Assembly (NCBI GenBank): GCA_015680685.1
Contig: MNCI01033523.1
Location: 371,814-435,813, forward strand
Reading direction: 5' to 3'
Source: Gnetum montanum
Lineage: Eukaryota; Streptophyta; Gnetopsida; Gnetales; Gnetaceae
DNA length: 64,000 nucleotides
Part shown: piece after piece, positions 46,451 through 58,999 of the stretch
Position numbering within the stretch: position 1 is the first letter of the stretch
Layout of the letters: every line of letters begins with the position of its first letter
Made by a program: the position numbers and the translations under genes
Notes under the pieces: generated by a model
What the model saw: the letters and a program-made list of their open reading frames with translations, nothing else
Databases searched by the model: none
What the model was told of the DNA's origin: nothing

Positions 46451-48560
46451 CAACATAACTTGTGCTAGTGATGGCCTAAAACTAGCAAACATATTGCTTA
46501 TTATGACACCTATTTTTGTTGATTAGCCATTAATGTTATAACCAAAAACATCATTATTTTCAATGTCCACAATATTTACTATGTTCACTACTACTATAAA
46601 TGCATATAGCCAAAAATGAAACCAAAATTTAAATTTAAAGATAAAATGTCCATAACATACATAGCCATGGCCATACTATGTGGAAAAAATGTGAAAGAAT
46701 AACAACCATCTATAACATAGTCTTGGCTAATCATAGCCATCAACATGAAAACAAAAACAAATATCCAATAGGCTAAACTAAAGGAGGCTATTGAGTGGCA
46801 TCTAAAGGAAAAAGTGGAAACTATGACTCAAAATAAAACCATTATGATGAATTAAAATCTCTTAACAAACTTAGAAAAAACATCCTAGTCAAAGGTGAAA
46901 TTAGCCTCTATAAAAAACTCTAAGGTATTTATCTAAATTATTCTAAGTAATTCCAAAAGAAAACATTATCATGACCAATTGGAATTTCTTAACAAATTTA
47001 GGAAAAACTTCCTAAGTCCAGAGGTGAAATTAAACTTTATAAAAGGATCTTTAATATTTATCTAAATTATCTTGAGAAATTCCATAAAAGCATTATTACC
47101 ATATTTTATGCCCTTTATAGCCAAAATTTCATAGCCCAAAACTGTCTTAGTCTAAATTATGCATAAATTTAGAAAAAATAATCTAAATTATGCATAAATT
47201 TGGAAAAAAGTGAGCATAAGTTTAGAAAAAATATCTAAATTATGAAAAGTATGAATAAATTTGAAAAAATCATATAAGCTGTGCTCAAATTTAGAAAAAG
47301 CATAATAAACTTAGAAAAAGCCATGTAGCCATAGTAAAAGCTTATTTAAAATAATATATATATTTTAATCTTCATGAAAAAGAAAAATTAAGTTTTACAT
47401 GTTCATAAAAAAAACATAATTTTCACATATCAATCACTTCTATTTCCAAATGGTTAATGTACTACAACCGTGAGCTTTGCCTTGATTCACATAGCCATAG
47501 CAAAAAATTCATAAAAAATTTATTTGAGGTCAAAACAGAGTGATTCCATAAACATTTGAAAGCTTAAATTGATCCTTATCCACCCATACTTAGAAAAAAT
47601 TCAAAATTCTTACCATTTACGTAGGAAAAATTCATCAAATTTAGACAATAATTCGAAAATGGCACAAACATCCTTATTGCACATGCTTAGTAAAAAAATC
47701 TTAGAAAATTTGTTTTAAATCCAATTAGAGTGATTGTACCTCCATTGGAAATATGAAGCCAATACCTACAAATCCATGACTAGAAAATCTACAAAACCTT
47801 TGCCATTTCCATAGAAAAAATACACAAAATTACATAAAATTGCAAAAGTAGCACAAACAACCTAACTACGCAATGTTAGCAAAATAGCCATAACTTCTTT
47901 GTTTCAAGGTCAAATTAAATGAAATAACAACCATTGAAAAACTTAAACAAAGTTCTACAAGCCAATAACCTTTAATTTTACAAATTTGTAGCCGTTATAC
48001 CAAGAAAAAATATACAAATTTGCTTTCTTTTTTATATCAAATCCTCAAAAATCTCATAACCTAGATTTGATATAGCCATGGAAATAGTTGAAATAGCCAA
48101 AATCATTAAAAATCAATTAAAATTCACACCAAAATAATGGGGTATGATTTAATTAAATTTTAATTTTAATAAATCCTAAGGCCTAGATCTGAAAAGAAAT
48201 GAACACACCCTAATATTTTGAGAAAAAAAAAAGCATGAAACACCAAGCCCTATTTTGAAAATCAAATCTACAAAAGCTAAAGCAATGAAACAACTATGGA
48301 TCCATGTGGAATTGGCCAAAATAGGAGGTTGGATTTATCAGAATTTTATTTTAATCCCTCCATGAAAGCAGATCTAGAAAAACAACCTCAACACATAAGA
48401 AGCAAGAAACTAGGAAAAAGCATAAGAAACAAAAGCAAAAATACATAGAATTGCCTACCTCGGAGAAGTGATAGAAGAAGCTTGGATGGTGATTGGCCTA
48501 AGAAATTTTTCTAATCTTGAGCATCTTCATCCACCCTTTGAATTATAGGATTTCAGCTCT
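46451..48560. repeat. AT-rich region with a 127-bp duplication and a ~190-bp triplication
   Basis: No gene. Two adjacent copies of a ~127-base unit begin at CTTAACAAA (46861 and 46988). At 47460-48060 three units about 190 bases apart share GGCACAAACA, TTAGTAAAA and GAGTGATT-type words (anchors near 47490, 47686 and 47873). Around 47150-47330 short TTTAGAAAAA words recur. Confidence 0.5.
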
Positions 48561-48599
48561 TTCCCCCTTGTTGCTTTGGATCCATGGTAGGCTTAATGT

Positions 48600-51500
48600 T
48601 GGGAATGGTTGAAAAGTGAAGAAGGATGAGAGGTCAATGCTAGCTGTAAGGAAGATGGGAGGCTTCCACACTAAGAATTGGTTATTCTTGCTACAAGAAC
48701 CACTACTAGAGCTTTCCTATAATGCAATATTATTGTAGAAAAAAATTGTGATGAAAACTTGCAAATTTTGACATATAAAACTCATCTAAAACCTAAATGC
48801 ACACCTTGAAACCCCAGTTGCTAATTTAGTACATCGTAACTATAAGTGCACAAAAGTGCAAGTGGGGAAAGGCTAGTTCACATTAGTTTTGTGTGGGAAA
48901 AAAATTTTCTTTTCAAAATTTTCAATTCTTATATTATGGGCCCCACATTGCACCTTCACTCTTGACCAAAAGTTGCATCAATGCTCAGAGTTTTTCCAAT
49001 GTTGAATCTTAAAAACTTATGGTAACCTTAACCCCATGTATCCACGCTAGGAATACCATGTCCAGCATGGAAACATGCTTATTATTTTATAAATTCATTA
49101 GAATTATGAATATTTTTCTATTTTTAGTAACCCAAACCTTCCTTTTCCAACCCTAGATTTCTAAAAGTGGATAACACATGAGAAAGGGTAAACACCATGG
49201 AATTCCATGATAAGGTAGTGGTGCCCAACATAGAAGAAGGGGGTAAAACTCACTCTTGCCTCCCAAAACTCATCTAGCATAATTTTAAACCCAAAGTGAG
49301 CCCAACATGATCTATAACCCCTCTAAGCATCTCTGGCAACCTTAGAACCCACCAAACCTAGGCAAAACTAGCTAAAATCGAGGATTTGGTGTTTTTCATG
49401 TTGGGGGAAGCTTCCTCCACACTAATCCTCTTACCCTCAACATGGATAGATGGGGGAAAGTAAAAAATGAACTAAATTGAGGACCTAATTACCATTTCTT
49501 AATGCCCAGTGATCCCTAAACCTTGATAGAACCCTTTAAAACTCACAGAATCCCCAAAAGTGGTTAAATATGGCACAAAAATGTCAATCCCCTCTCATCC
49601 ACATTGAGGCCATCATGCCTACGATGCAAAAAAGAGGGAAGATTACATGAGGTACTTAGAAGCCCTCCAATTTTTCATGTTAAGCATGGAAACCTTAGTG
49701 TGAAAATGGTGGAGCTAAAAAATTGCTCATCAACCCTCAAAATAGCAAAATTTTAACACCAAACATTTTCACAGCACACTAGCAACCTCAGGGACCTACA
49801 TGCATGATTAACAATGATGCAAAAAGTATGAAAATCTATTTCCCACCAATTTCCCATGTTGGGCTTACTATCCCCAACATGGAAAAAGAGGGGGGAGCTT
49901 AAAAACTACTTGGAAAACCTATAAAATGACTAGTTTTAACTCCAAATCCTAGCCTTCAACCCTAGTAGTTTCCAAGGTTGACATGCATGGTTGATTGAAT
50001 TTAAAAATAGGCTACATCTATGTTTTATGATGCCTTCATGCTGGTTATTTTCCCCTCCATGTTTCTCAACATGAAAATTAAGGAGGAGACTCATTTTGGG
50101 TTCATAACTACCTCAAAACAACATTAACTAAGCTTGCATGCACTATCACCCTGCTAACATCATTTGGAGCTTTCAAAATTTAAGAAATTGATGTCAAAAG
50201 GCTAGAAATTTATTTCCCTTAGTTTTCCACACTAATCATTCCATTCCTAGTGTTGGAAAAAGGGGAGAAGCTTAAAAAACACTTAGAAATACTCAAAATT
50301 ATGAAAACTTGATACCAAACCCTAGTCCTTGACCCCCAATAACCCTAGAGGTTGACATGCATAGTTGATTGAAATTAAATTTGTTCTAGATCTAAGTTGC
50401 ATGTTGCTTCTACATTGGGGATTCCTTTTTTCACACTATGTGTGATATATGAAGTGTGAAAAATCAAGGGGAAACCTGTTTTGGACTCCTAATCACTTCA
50501 AAATGACATTAAATGACCTTTCATGCAATCTAGAACCCTGGAACAACCATTGGAGCCCTTAAACTTCAAGAACCTGATCCCATATGGTTAAAACTAATTT
50601 CCCCTTATTTTTCATGTTTAGCTTTCCATCCCTAGTGTTGACAAAGGGGCCGAAGCCAAGAATGACCACTAAAGAATGCTCAAAACTGCTAAATTTTAAC
50701 ATGGATCCATAGCCCTTGACCTTGCCAACTTTAGAAGGTAACATGAATGGTCGATTCTAACCTGAATTATCCTAGTTATATGATTCTTACTTCATCCACA
50801 ATGGAGTAACTTCCCTAGCATTAAAACAAGGGGGAAAAGCTACTTTTCCACTTTTGGAGGTAAGATGGTACTCCAGGAAGCCAAAAATCTATGCTAGAGA
50901 AGCCTAGCACATCATAGCCTCAAGATTTTTCTTATTTGACCTCATTTCAACATACAAAACCATTTTCCACCATTCTTCCACATTGGATTAACTCCCCCAG
51001 CATGGAAATAATGGGGGAGGACCTTAAGTACTCGTAAACAACCTTCAAACATGCCCAAAATCAGCTAGAAACTTGCAAAATCAAAGTCTAGAGCCCTAGG
51101 GGCCTAAAAACCTAGTCAAGGTGCCCCTAAATCATTAAAAATTCATAAAATAAGTGTCCCCCTATGTTTCCACATTGAGGATACTATTCCCAATGTGTAA
51201 AATTTTGGAAATCCATTTTGACACCTATTGACACTCAACATAGCCTCAAATTGCCTCGGAATGAAGCCAGGAGATGCACAAGTTTCAAATCTAGACTCTA
51301 GCTACCTATTTGACCATATTTGACTTGATTTTTTCTTTTATTTTGGTTCTCCATGCTAAACCCCCTCTTTTCTAAGCTATCTAGCATGGAAATAAGGGGG
51401 GAAGGCTTTAGAACTTTCTTTTTAGCCTTTAAAGACCTCTAGAGTTCTTAAATTTGAGGGATATGTGCCTATGCTACCTTAGGAAGGTCATGGAACCTCA

Positions 51501-51660
51501 ATTTGGACCTTTGAGCATAATAAAACCTATTTTCCCTATTCTCCATACTAAGAGTCCTTGTTTCCACACTGAACCTACCATGGAAACCTCAAAACACTTG
51601 ATTTTTAAGTCTAAACAACACAAAAATAGCCTTGATTAATGCCTAATCTTACCTAATAAT
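48600..51660 (+). repeat. ~189-bp satellite-like tandem array
   Basis: Each unit has a pyrimidine segment with TTCCACATTG or CCATGTT, then CCCYAGYRTGGAAAAA followed by AGGGGG, then an A-rich tail with ACTTG/AAAACTC words. The anchor CC(A/T)RYRTGGAA recurs near 49872, 50065, 50246, 50451, 50630, 50813, 50995, 51189, 51381 and 51574, giving nine intervals of 179-205 bases. Less regular units continue left to about 48600. The same GTGTGGAA...GGGG words occur in the LTR of this element, suggesting origin from it. Confidence 0.75.
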
Positions 51661-51968
51661 CTTTTATCCTCAAAACATGGAACTCTAAGACCTAAAACTA
51701 GCAAGAACTAACCATTTTTTGCCTATATTAATCAAATTTTATCATATATAACATATTATTCTTGATTTTTACTTTATTACATAATGTTTTGGCTTGATTT
51801 TAAACTTATGTTGCCTTGATGGCATGGTTGACCTTCTATAGCCTTTATACAACCTTATATGTTCATTTTTTTGTCTTATTATAGCTCTATTTTCCTTTTT
51901 TTGGCCTTTTAAATGGTATCAAATAGTGGGGTTTGACCTTCCATGACTACCATTTGACACCATATGAA

Positions 51969-52070
51969 CATGGCCCGCTAAGGCCTTAAATTAGCATCAT
52001 GGCTCGCTAAGGCCTTAAACTAGCATCATTTCCCACTAAGGCCTTAAACTTGCAAAATTTTGGCCTTTAT
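51969..52070 (+). repeat. 29-bp minisatellite, second site, three units
   Basis: TTAAAYTAGCATCAT units at 51986, 52015 and 52044 in exact 29-base register, each ended by CCGCTAAGGCC or similar. Same unit as 46058-46450. Confidence 0.85.
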
Positions 52071-52249
52071 TGACCATTTGTATCCTTAAATCTTATACTT
52101 CCCCTTGCTTGACCTTTATATAATTTTTTTTTCATGTCTATTACTTTTGAATTGACCTTATCTCATTGATAACCTTAGATGGCCTTGATTGCATTACATT
52201 TGCATATGTTTTATGACATTTTAACATTATTTATTTACTTTTACCTAGG

Positions 52250-53456
52250 TGCGAATTAATATGCTTTTGGTTGACATGTAGGATGAAAATATGAGTACCT
52301 AGGAGCAAATCAATTTACCTTATGTCTACATGGACCTCATGGTAATATTAAATGATGTATCGACCCTGATTGCCTAGATCTTAAGCTTGAGAGCTTTGTA
52401 GACCACATAGCCTCAATAGAGAAACCTCTAGAATGGCCTAAAAGCCTAGTTAAGACCTTTGAACTAGAATTCGAAGATATAACCAAAGATCCTCTAGTTA
52501 AGATTCCTACCACAACACACAATGGTAAGGAGGAAACCCTTAAACTAAGTTCCTCACTAGAGCCTTAATGTGCCCAAGATATCATTGAAGTCTAAAAGAA
52601 AACAATTAAGGCATTTGTGTACTTATATGAAGATATACGAGGCCTAGACCCATGTCTAGTCTAGCAAAACATCATACTGGATCCTAGTATTAGACCAGTT
52701 AAGCAAAAAGTATGCAAGATTAGACCTAATTTGTCCTTGGTAGTTCACAATAAAATCTCAAAGCTCTACCAAGTATGTTTCATTAGGGTTGTTAATTATG
52801 TAGAATGGGCATCCAACATAGTGGTAGTCCCTAAGAAAAATGGGATTATTCATATTTTCATTAATTTTTGAAACCTAAATAAAGCAACTATTAAGGATGA
52901 CTTCCCTTTGCCTAGTATTGATCAACTTATTGATACTGCAACCAAACATGCCTTACTATCCTTTATGGATGGATTCTTGGGATATAACCAAATTAGGATC
53001 AACCCATAGAACCAACATAGCATGACCTTTATGATCCCATGGGGTGCCCTTTTTTATATCATGATGCCTATTGACCTTAAGAATGTTGGAGTGACATACC
53101 AGAGAACCATGACCTATATCTTCAATGATTACATGTTAGGTTTGCTTAATGATTACATAGATAACATAGTCATGAAGTCTAAGATAGCCAATGACCATGC
53201 AAATGACCTAGATCTTGTGCTTGAACAATATCTTAAATACAAGCTTAAGCTCAATCCTATGAAGTGTGTCTTTAGTTTTAATACCAGTAGGATGCTTTTC
53301 TTTATAGTCTCTCAATTAGGGATACACGTAGATCCTAATAAGGTTAAGGCCATATCCAAATTAGCAACACCTATCAACCTTAAGAAGCTTCGAGGATTAC
53401 AAGGCAGACTACAGTTTATTCATAGGTTTATTGCTAGGATTATAAATAAGTTATAG
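52250..53456 (+). pseudogene. Tat/Ogre-like reverse transcriptase, decayed
   Basis: The N-terminal approach reads FVYLYEDIRGLDP (Tat usual FAWSYEDMPGLDP), then RPVKQKVCKIRPNLS, EWASNIVVVPKKNG, NLNKATIKDDFPLPSIDQL, SFMDGFLGYNQIRINP and GVTYQRTMTYIF. The catalytic box is NDYIDNIVMKSK, with Asn for the second Asp of YVDD. The end reads LNPMKCVFSFNTSRMLFFIV, GIHVDPNKVKAIS and LRGLQGRLQFIHRFI. The lineage call rests on this series. The segment from 53022 is open for 144 codons. Confidence 0.8.
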
Positions 53457-54690
53457 TCCATGCAACACTTACTCAAGAAACAAGTTCACTATGAGTGGAT
53501 GGCTCAATTCCAAGAGGCCTTTGAAAACCTTAAGCAAGAGTTGACATAACTAGTGACAGTCTATCCTTCACAAGAGGGTAAATCATTTTACATTTATCTC
53601 ACCATCTATGATACATCCATTTCTTCTCTACTCTATTAGAAATGTGATAATAGAGTAGAAATGCCTATACACTGCCTTAGCCATGCATTGATTGCCCACA
53701 AGAATTGATACACTAAAATGGAGAAGTATTATCTAGCACTAGTCTTCTCTTTGAAGAAATTGAGACATTACCTCTTCAAAAGTTAAGTCAACATAATTTA
53801 CAAGGACAACATACTCAGAGTCATAATGATCAACATCTATGAAAGTAGCCACATAGCCTAGTGTAAAGCCATAACCATAGAGTTTGACCTCTATTACATC
53901 TCTTAATCCTCAACAAAAGGTCAAGCTATAGCTATGCAACTCACAATTTCACCTATTGATGACCAAACAACCATAGACCCTAAGTTCCCTAATAAACACA
54001 TTAACTTAGTTAGCCAAGTATCTGAGGGTTATGAGGTAGTCATGAACTTTGAAAAATCTTCAACCCCCAGTGGAGCTAGTATTGCTACCATTGTAACATT
54101 CCCATATGGTGAGATCCAATCCTTTGCCTATCATTTTGGATTCCCATGTACCAACAATATAGCAAAATATGAGGTTTTGATTAGATAAATAATAGTAGCT
54201 TGTGACCTAGGAATTAGATGCCCAGCCATCAAAGATGATTCACAACTCGTGGTTAACCAAGTAACTGAAGTCTATGCATGCAAAGCTAAGCACTTAGAAC
54301 CTTTCTGTAACCTAGGAAAGTAGTTATTACAAAAATTCATAGACATTGATGTCCAACTCATACCTAGAAATGAAAACTCCATAGCCAATGCAATTGCAAC
54401 ATTATCCCTTGGTGTGACACCAGATGTATTTAGCAAGTTACCTACCTTAACCATAGATTTTGTTAGTCCCATCATACAAAACACTGATGATACCTTTGTG
54501 GCCATCATTCATACTACTCCTCCCAAGGAGTGGTATGCTGATATCAAATTTTACCTTATGCATGGGGAATCCTCACAAGGCTTGACTATTACTTAGAAGG
54601 ATGTCATACGTAAGCAATCAAAGCAATATGTCATTCTAGATGATAATACATTATGTTGATGATCCTATGATGGCATACTCCTAAAGTGCT
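53457..54690 (+). pseudogene. Tat/Ogre-like RNase H remnant
   Basis: After RT come a first RNase H (RHYLFK-like segment at about 53765, YYLALVFSLKKLRHY) and, at 53934-54188, the second RNase H typical of Tat/Ogre, with GASIATIVTFPYGEIQSFAY and PCTNNIAKYEVLIR (usual TNNxAEYEAL). Later text VVNQVTEVYACKAKHL and DVQLIPRNENSIANAIA fits the end of that domain. Two RNase H-like segments agree with Tat lineage. Confidence 0.65.
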
Positions 54691-55174
54691 TACGTAAAAT
54701 TTAAGCTAGAATAGTCCTATAAAAGGTTCACAAGGGTGTTTATGAAGGACATATAGGGCCTAGTGCCATGGCCACTAAGATTAGATGGTTAGCCTACTAT
54801 TGGCCCCATATGAGAAATGATTTCCTACAAAAGGTTATGCATGCCAATGATATAGCAACCTAATACATGTATAACCAACTAGGTTACATGTATCACTATG
54901 GGGGTTGAACATCATTGGACCTATAATGCCTAAGACTTCCATAGTACATAACCTTCATCATCACTACAACCAAATACTTTACCATGTGGATTGAGCCTAT
55001 TCCCCTAAGGAAGACCACATCTGAACAAGTTTGCAAATTTATCCTAGATAACATTGTAGCTCATTTTGGCATACCCATGACCATAGTTACAGAAAATGAA
55101 CCTTAATTTAGTAGCCAACAAACGAATGATTTTTGTCACAACCTAGGCATCAAGCATTCTTTCTTTTCACCTTA
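54691..55174 (+). pseudogene. Tat/Ogre-like integrase, first part
   Basis: The zinc-finger region includes GHIGPSAMATKIRWLAYYWP. The core begins GLNIIGPIMPKTSIVHN (usual WGMDIIGP, so the first catalytic Asp is Asn). It continues to FWHTHDHSYRK- and LGIKHSF-type text before a solo LTR interrupts it at 55175. Confidence 0.65.
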
Positions 55175-56034
55175 TGATGAATCACTTTTTTCATCAACTC
55201 CAACATCAGGTATTCAACGTCAAAACCTTGACATTGGGTATCTGATGTGGGATCCCAGATATAATGTCAAGTATCTAATATCACAAGATATGTGCAAGCC
55301 TATAAATATAGTGCTTGTGCTCATGATTTTCATAATAGTTTTCAATCATTGTAGCAAAGCTCTTGTAGTTTGTTTTCTCCAAAGTTAGAATATTTTTGAA
55401 ATGCCAGTATTAGGAATCTAAGTATGTATAGATCCTTGTTCAAACACTAATGTACCTGAGCACAGCAATGGGATAGGAATAAAAAAAAACTCTTTTAACA
55501 ATCCTTGCAACTTTGAGAATAGATGAATATTTTGTTTAATGCACTCTACTTTCATGGATTGTACCTTAATGCATTTGAATTAAGCAATTACTTTCTAGTT
55601 GTTAATGAACAAAAGCATGACCACTTCAAGCATACATATAGTACTTGGTAACCCAACAATACTTAACGTTTGATAGCCCAGTAGCACTACATGTGTTAAG
55701 GATGTATCCAAGAAAGTGGAATGAGTACTTGTGTTAGGCTAGCTAGGCAATGAATGAAATATATCTTAAATTACTTTACCTTTCATTCTTGTTGTAGGTG
55801 ACTAAAATTATAAAACATAAAATGATAAAAATCATGTACCTCGATTACACTTAAACCATACCCTTGAGCCTCAAAAGTGTAGTTGGGAAGACAATGAACA
55901 TTCTCAACATCTAGTTCACTTCCTAGAGGAACTAGTGCACTAGAGAACTATTGCTCCATGGAATTCAACCAAATTTCATGTAAACACCTTAGTGATTCAC
56001 ATGGTTGGACATAGGAGTACCTCACTACTCATCA
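55175..56034 (+). repeat. solo LTR, Athila-like family, with TSD CCTTA
   Basis: 860 bases, TGATGAATCAC to CTACTCATCA, flanked by a perfect direct repeat CCTTA (55170-55174 and 56035-56039). Layout matches the Athila-like LTRs: terminal TGATG/CATCA, a hairpin near the start, TATA box (TATAAATATA) near 55301, and an end reading GGTTGGACATAGGAGTACC then CTCACTACTCATCA, compared with GGTTGAGTGTAGTGCTACC then CCCACTCATCA at 18666. No internal region, so it arose by LTR-LTR recombination. Confidence 0.85.
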
Positions 56035-56602
56035 CCTTACTACCCTCAAGCCAATGAATAAGCAAAAGAAGAAATAAGGCCATCATCAACTTGCTCAAGA
56101 AGATGCTCAACAGTAGCAAGTAGAAGTGGCATTATTAACTTATCCATGCACTATGGGCATATCAAATAACCTATCACATGACAACCAACATGACCCTTTA
56201 TAGCCTTGTTTATGGTCCAAAAGTTATTTTACCTCTTGAATTGCAAGTGCTATTGCTCCAAGTAGCCTTGACCAACTTCATCGATGATGAGTAAAAATAA
56301 GGAGTTGTAGATGGAAGCCCTAGATTTAGTGGAGTAGCAGCGTATGTGAGTGCTTGATCACATTAAGCATTATTAAGAGAGGTAGAAGTGACAACATCAC
56401 CATAACTTGACCATGTGCAAGATCAAGGAGGGTGACCTAGTTCTTAAGGCCATTTGTGAGTTGCAAAAAAATTCTTAGCTAACTGGGAAGGGCCCTTTCT
56501 TATCACCAAAGCCTACATGAATTGAGCATTCAGAATAGCTAACATGAATGGATATGAGCTAGCTAATCTGGTGAATCATTCCTATATCATGCCATACTAC
56601 AT
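56035..56602 (+). pseudogene. Tat/Ogre-like integrase, second part
   Basis: It resumes with TPYYPQANE, the conserved YPQxNGQxE region around the third catalytic residue, then SMHYGHIK and, near the end, GPFLITKAYMN, AFRIANMNGYELANLVN and MPYYM before a stop at 56600-56602. That is the normal end of Tat pol. The continuity of the motif across the solo LTR confirms that insertion. Confidence 0.7.
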
Positions 56603-56644
56603 GTAGCCAATAGATTGTCAATAAGCAAGCTTGCTTTCAAATGA

Positions 56645-56740
56645 TCCACTATGACTTTAAACTAGTAACATGGCCTATTAGGGCCTTAAACTAGTACCAT
56701 GGCTTACCACGACCTTAAACTAGCAACTTTAGTAACCTAG
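56645..56740 (+). repeat. 29-bp minisatellite, third site, three units
   Basis: TTAAACTAGTA-type units at 56657, 56686 and 56715, exact 29-base spacing, between the end of pol and the 3' LTR. Confidence 0.85.
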
Positions 56741-56811
56741 ATAGCCTAATTTTAATTTGACCTATATGCATTGTAGCATTATAAGATGCAACGGTGTTTT
56801 GTATTGGCCAT

Positions 56812-58165
56812 TAAAACACCACAAAAATTTGCATGTTATAGCCAATCTTCATCATGAAGCTTTCACCTCATAAAACCTGAGGCAAAACTTCATTGTAAAT
56901 GTGAAAATTGTAACCCACAATGAGCAATTTCACATAATTTATACTTTTGGGACTGAAAAATATCTTATAACTAATCAAAGCCTCATTTTCCAAGTGAAAA
57001 AAGTCACCTANCAAGGAGTAGATCTCACCTACGCTCAGTGTGGAAGGATGGGGGTTTTAAAAAATTTTCCCCTTCAACATGGAGACATCATGCACAACCT
57101 AGAAAATTCCCCTTACCCCACCCCCACCACCGCCACCTTTCAGTGTGGAAGTTTCCTCTAGCCTAGAAAATTATCCTCATGAGCTTGGAAGTTTTCCCCC
57201 AATGTAGAGTTTTCATCCCTAGAGTGGAAGCCACAAAAAGTAAAAGTTTATCACTTCATGCACATCAACATTAGCCATCCTCTTCAACAAGGATGGTGGA
57301 GAGCTCAACTTAGAAGATTTATCTCCAACATGAAATGTGTGCCCTGGTTACTATTTATAGTAAATAGAATGACCATGGGGGGAAGCAATTACTATGTATG
57401 GTAACCCCCCAAATTTGATCACCCATCTCAGCTAATGTTGCAGCCATTTTATAGCCAATTTGCATCCATTTTTGTAGTCAAATCATAGCCAATTTTCGGC
57501 CGCATTCATGGCCCAAATATCCTATAAAAGCCAACCTCAAACATCATTTAGAAATTCTAGAATTTATCAACAAGTTCAGCAATTTTTGTTCCAAAAATTT
57601 TTAAAAACGTTTAGCCATTTTTACAATTCCACACTTGGGGAATTTTCAAGCACTCAAGAGCTTTTGCAAGTTTCCACACTTGCATTCTCTTCAAACCCAA
57701 GGTGGAAGCATTATGGCCTTGAGATTTGGCAGATTTTTTGTGTCAACACTGCACTTTTGGAATCCCAAACACCAACATGGAGCAATTTGGCATCCAAATT
57801 TTCCACATTTCTCACATCCTAACAATGACTTAACTTACTAATATGATGCTACAGTAGTGAAGGAAGGTTCGATAGCATTAGAAGTGACTTAGCACCTGGA
57901 TCGTGGAGTAGATCACAATGGCCTCAATGGGCTTTGAACTCTTGCATAAGTGAATCCCCTTTCTACTCATCTAGGCACAATTTGTACACATTTCTATAAC
58001 TTATTCTTTATTCCTTCTCAATAAAGTTTTAAGTTTTGAGTTTTTTGTTCAAAAATAAATTTTATTTTCTATGTATTTTTTGGATCTATTTATACTCCCA
58101 TGTTTTACATCTCATAAGTCCTTGGTTGATCTGCCAAATTAGCTGGGGCACCTCAAATCCCATTT
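56812..58165 (+). repeat. Tat/Ogre-like 3' LTR
   Basis: Homologous to 39867-41180 (starts TAAAACACCACAAAAATTTG, with TA for TG). Differences are the loss of ~150 bases at the undetermined base 57011 and an extra ~100 bases at about 58060-58165 absent from the 5' copy. A C-rich run lies at about 57109-57137. Homology with the left copy continues to about 58262, into the copia gag frame. Confidence 0.55.
57011..57011. other. single undetermined base
   Basis: An isolated N inside the 3' LTR at the point where about 150 bases of the 5' LTR, including its G-rich run, are absent. It probably marks an unresolved join rather than one unknown base. Confidence 0.7.
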
Positions 58166-58171
58166 TTTATC

Positions 58172-58998
58172 ATGAAGACCCTAGAGATTCGAGGTTGGGA
58201 AACTGCTTACATTAAGGATCCTTGGTTTTCTTCTAGTAATCAAGGTTTTTGGTCACAACAATATACCAAGCCACTAATGTTTAATGGAATCAACTTCATG
58301 TACTGGAAGGCTCGAATGCAAGGATTCCTTAAATCCATGAAGTTTGAAGTTTGGGAATCCATCCTAGAGGTATACATGTCATTCATTGATAGTCCTAAAA
58401 GCACTACAAAGCCAAGAAGCAAGTATACTCATGATGAAAAAAATAAGTTTATGTTTGATGCTAAAGCAAAACTTTATCTTTATTATGCTTTAAGTAAAGC
58501 TAAGTTCACTAGAGTAGCTAGGTGCAATACTACAAAAGAGATTTGAAAGATTCTAGAAGCTACTTATGAAGGTACATCTATTGTTAAACAATTCAATCTT
58601 CTAGTTTTAAATAGTGAATATGATAAATTAAGAATGAAAGAAGGAGAGAAGATCAAAGATTACTTTTCTAGAGCTAATGAATTAATTGTAGATATCAGAG
58701 GCATAGAAAAGGATTTAGCAAAAAGTGATGTTATTATCAAAATGATTAGAACACTGTAGCCTAGATTTAGATCTAAAGTAACAATCATGAAAGAGATCAG
58801 GAATTTCTCAATCGTAAAGGTTGAAGAGCTTCAAAGTGCACTTATAGTTGATGATATGAATCTCATTAAGTGAAGTTGTAATAAAAGAAAAACCTATTAC
58901 TCTCAAAAGCTCATCAAAGGAGAAGGAGTCTTCTAAGCATGAGGCAAATAGTGAAGATGAATTGGTTTTCTTATCACGAAGTGTTTAAAGACTACTAT
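58172..58998 (+). pseudogene. copia-2 gag, N-terminal part
   Basis: The frame begins MKTLEIRGWE and reaches YTKPLMFNGINFMYWKARMQ, the standard opening of copia gag (UBN2/DUF4219 type). It continues with FEVWESI, FNLLVLNSEYDKLRMKEGE, KIKDYFSRANELI, VEELQSALI and finally EDELVFLSRSV before an insertion at 58999. Four stops are present. The remainder of the gag resumes at 63005. Confidence 0.7.
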
Positions 58999-58999
58999 C

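Larger units (their letters stand above)
39867..58165 (+). mobile_element. Tat/Ogre-like Ty3/gypsy element with internal tandem repeats
   Basis: A plus-strand element bounded by long direct repeats (39867-41270 and 56812-58165 or slightly beyond). Inside are gag (42560-44900), a DNG-type protease (44916-45840), tandem-repeat DNA (46058-52070), Tat-type RT, RNase H and integrase (52250-56602), and a short 29-bp array before the 3' LTR. At about 18 kb it is within the known range of Ogre elements. All domains are decayed. No primer binding site or target duplication could be fixed. Confidence 0.65.
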
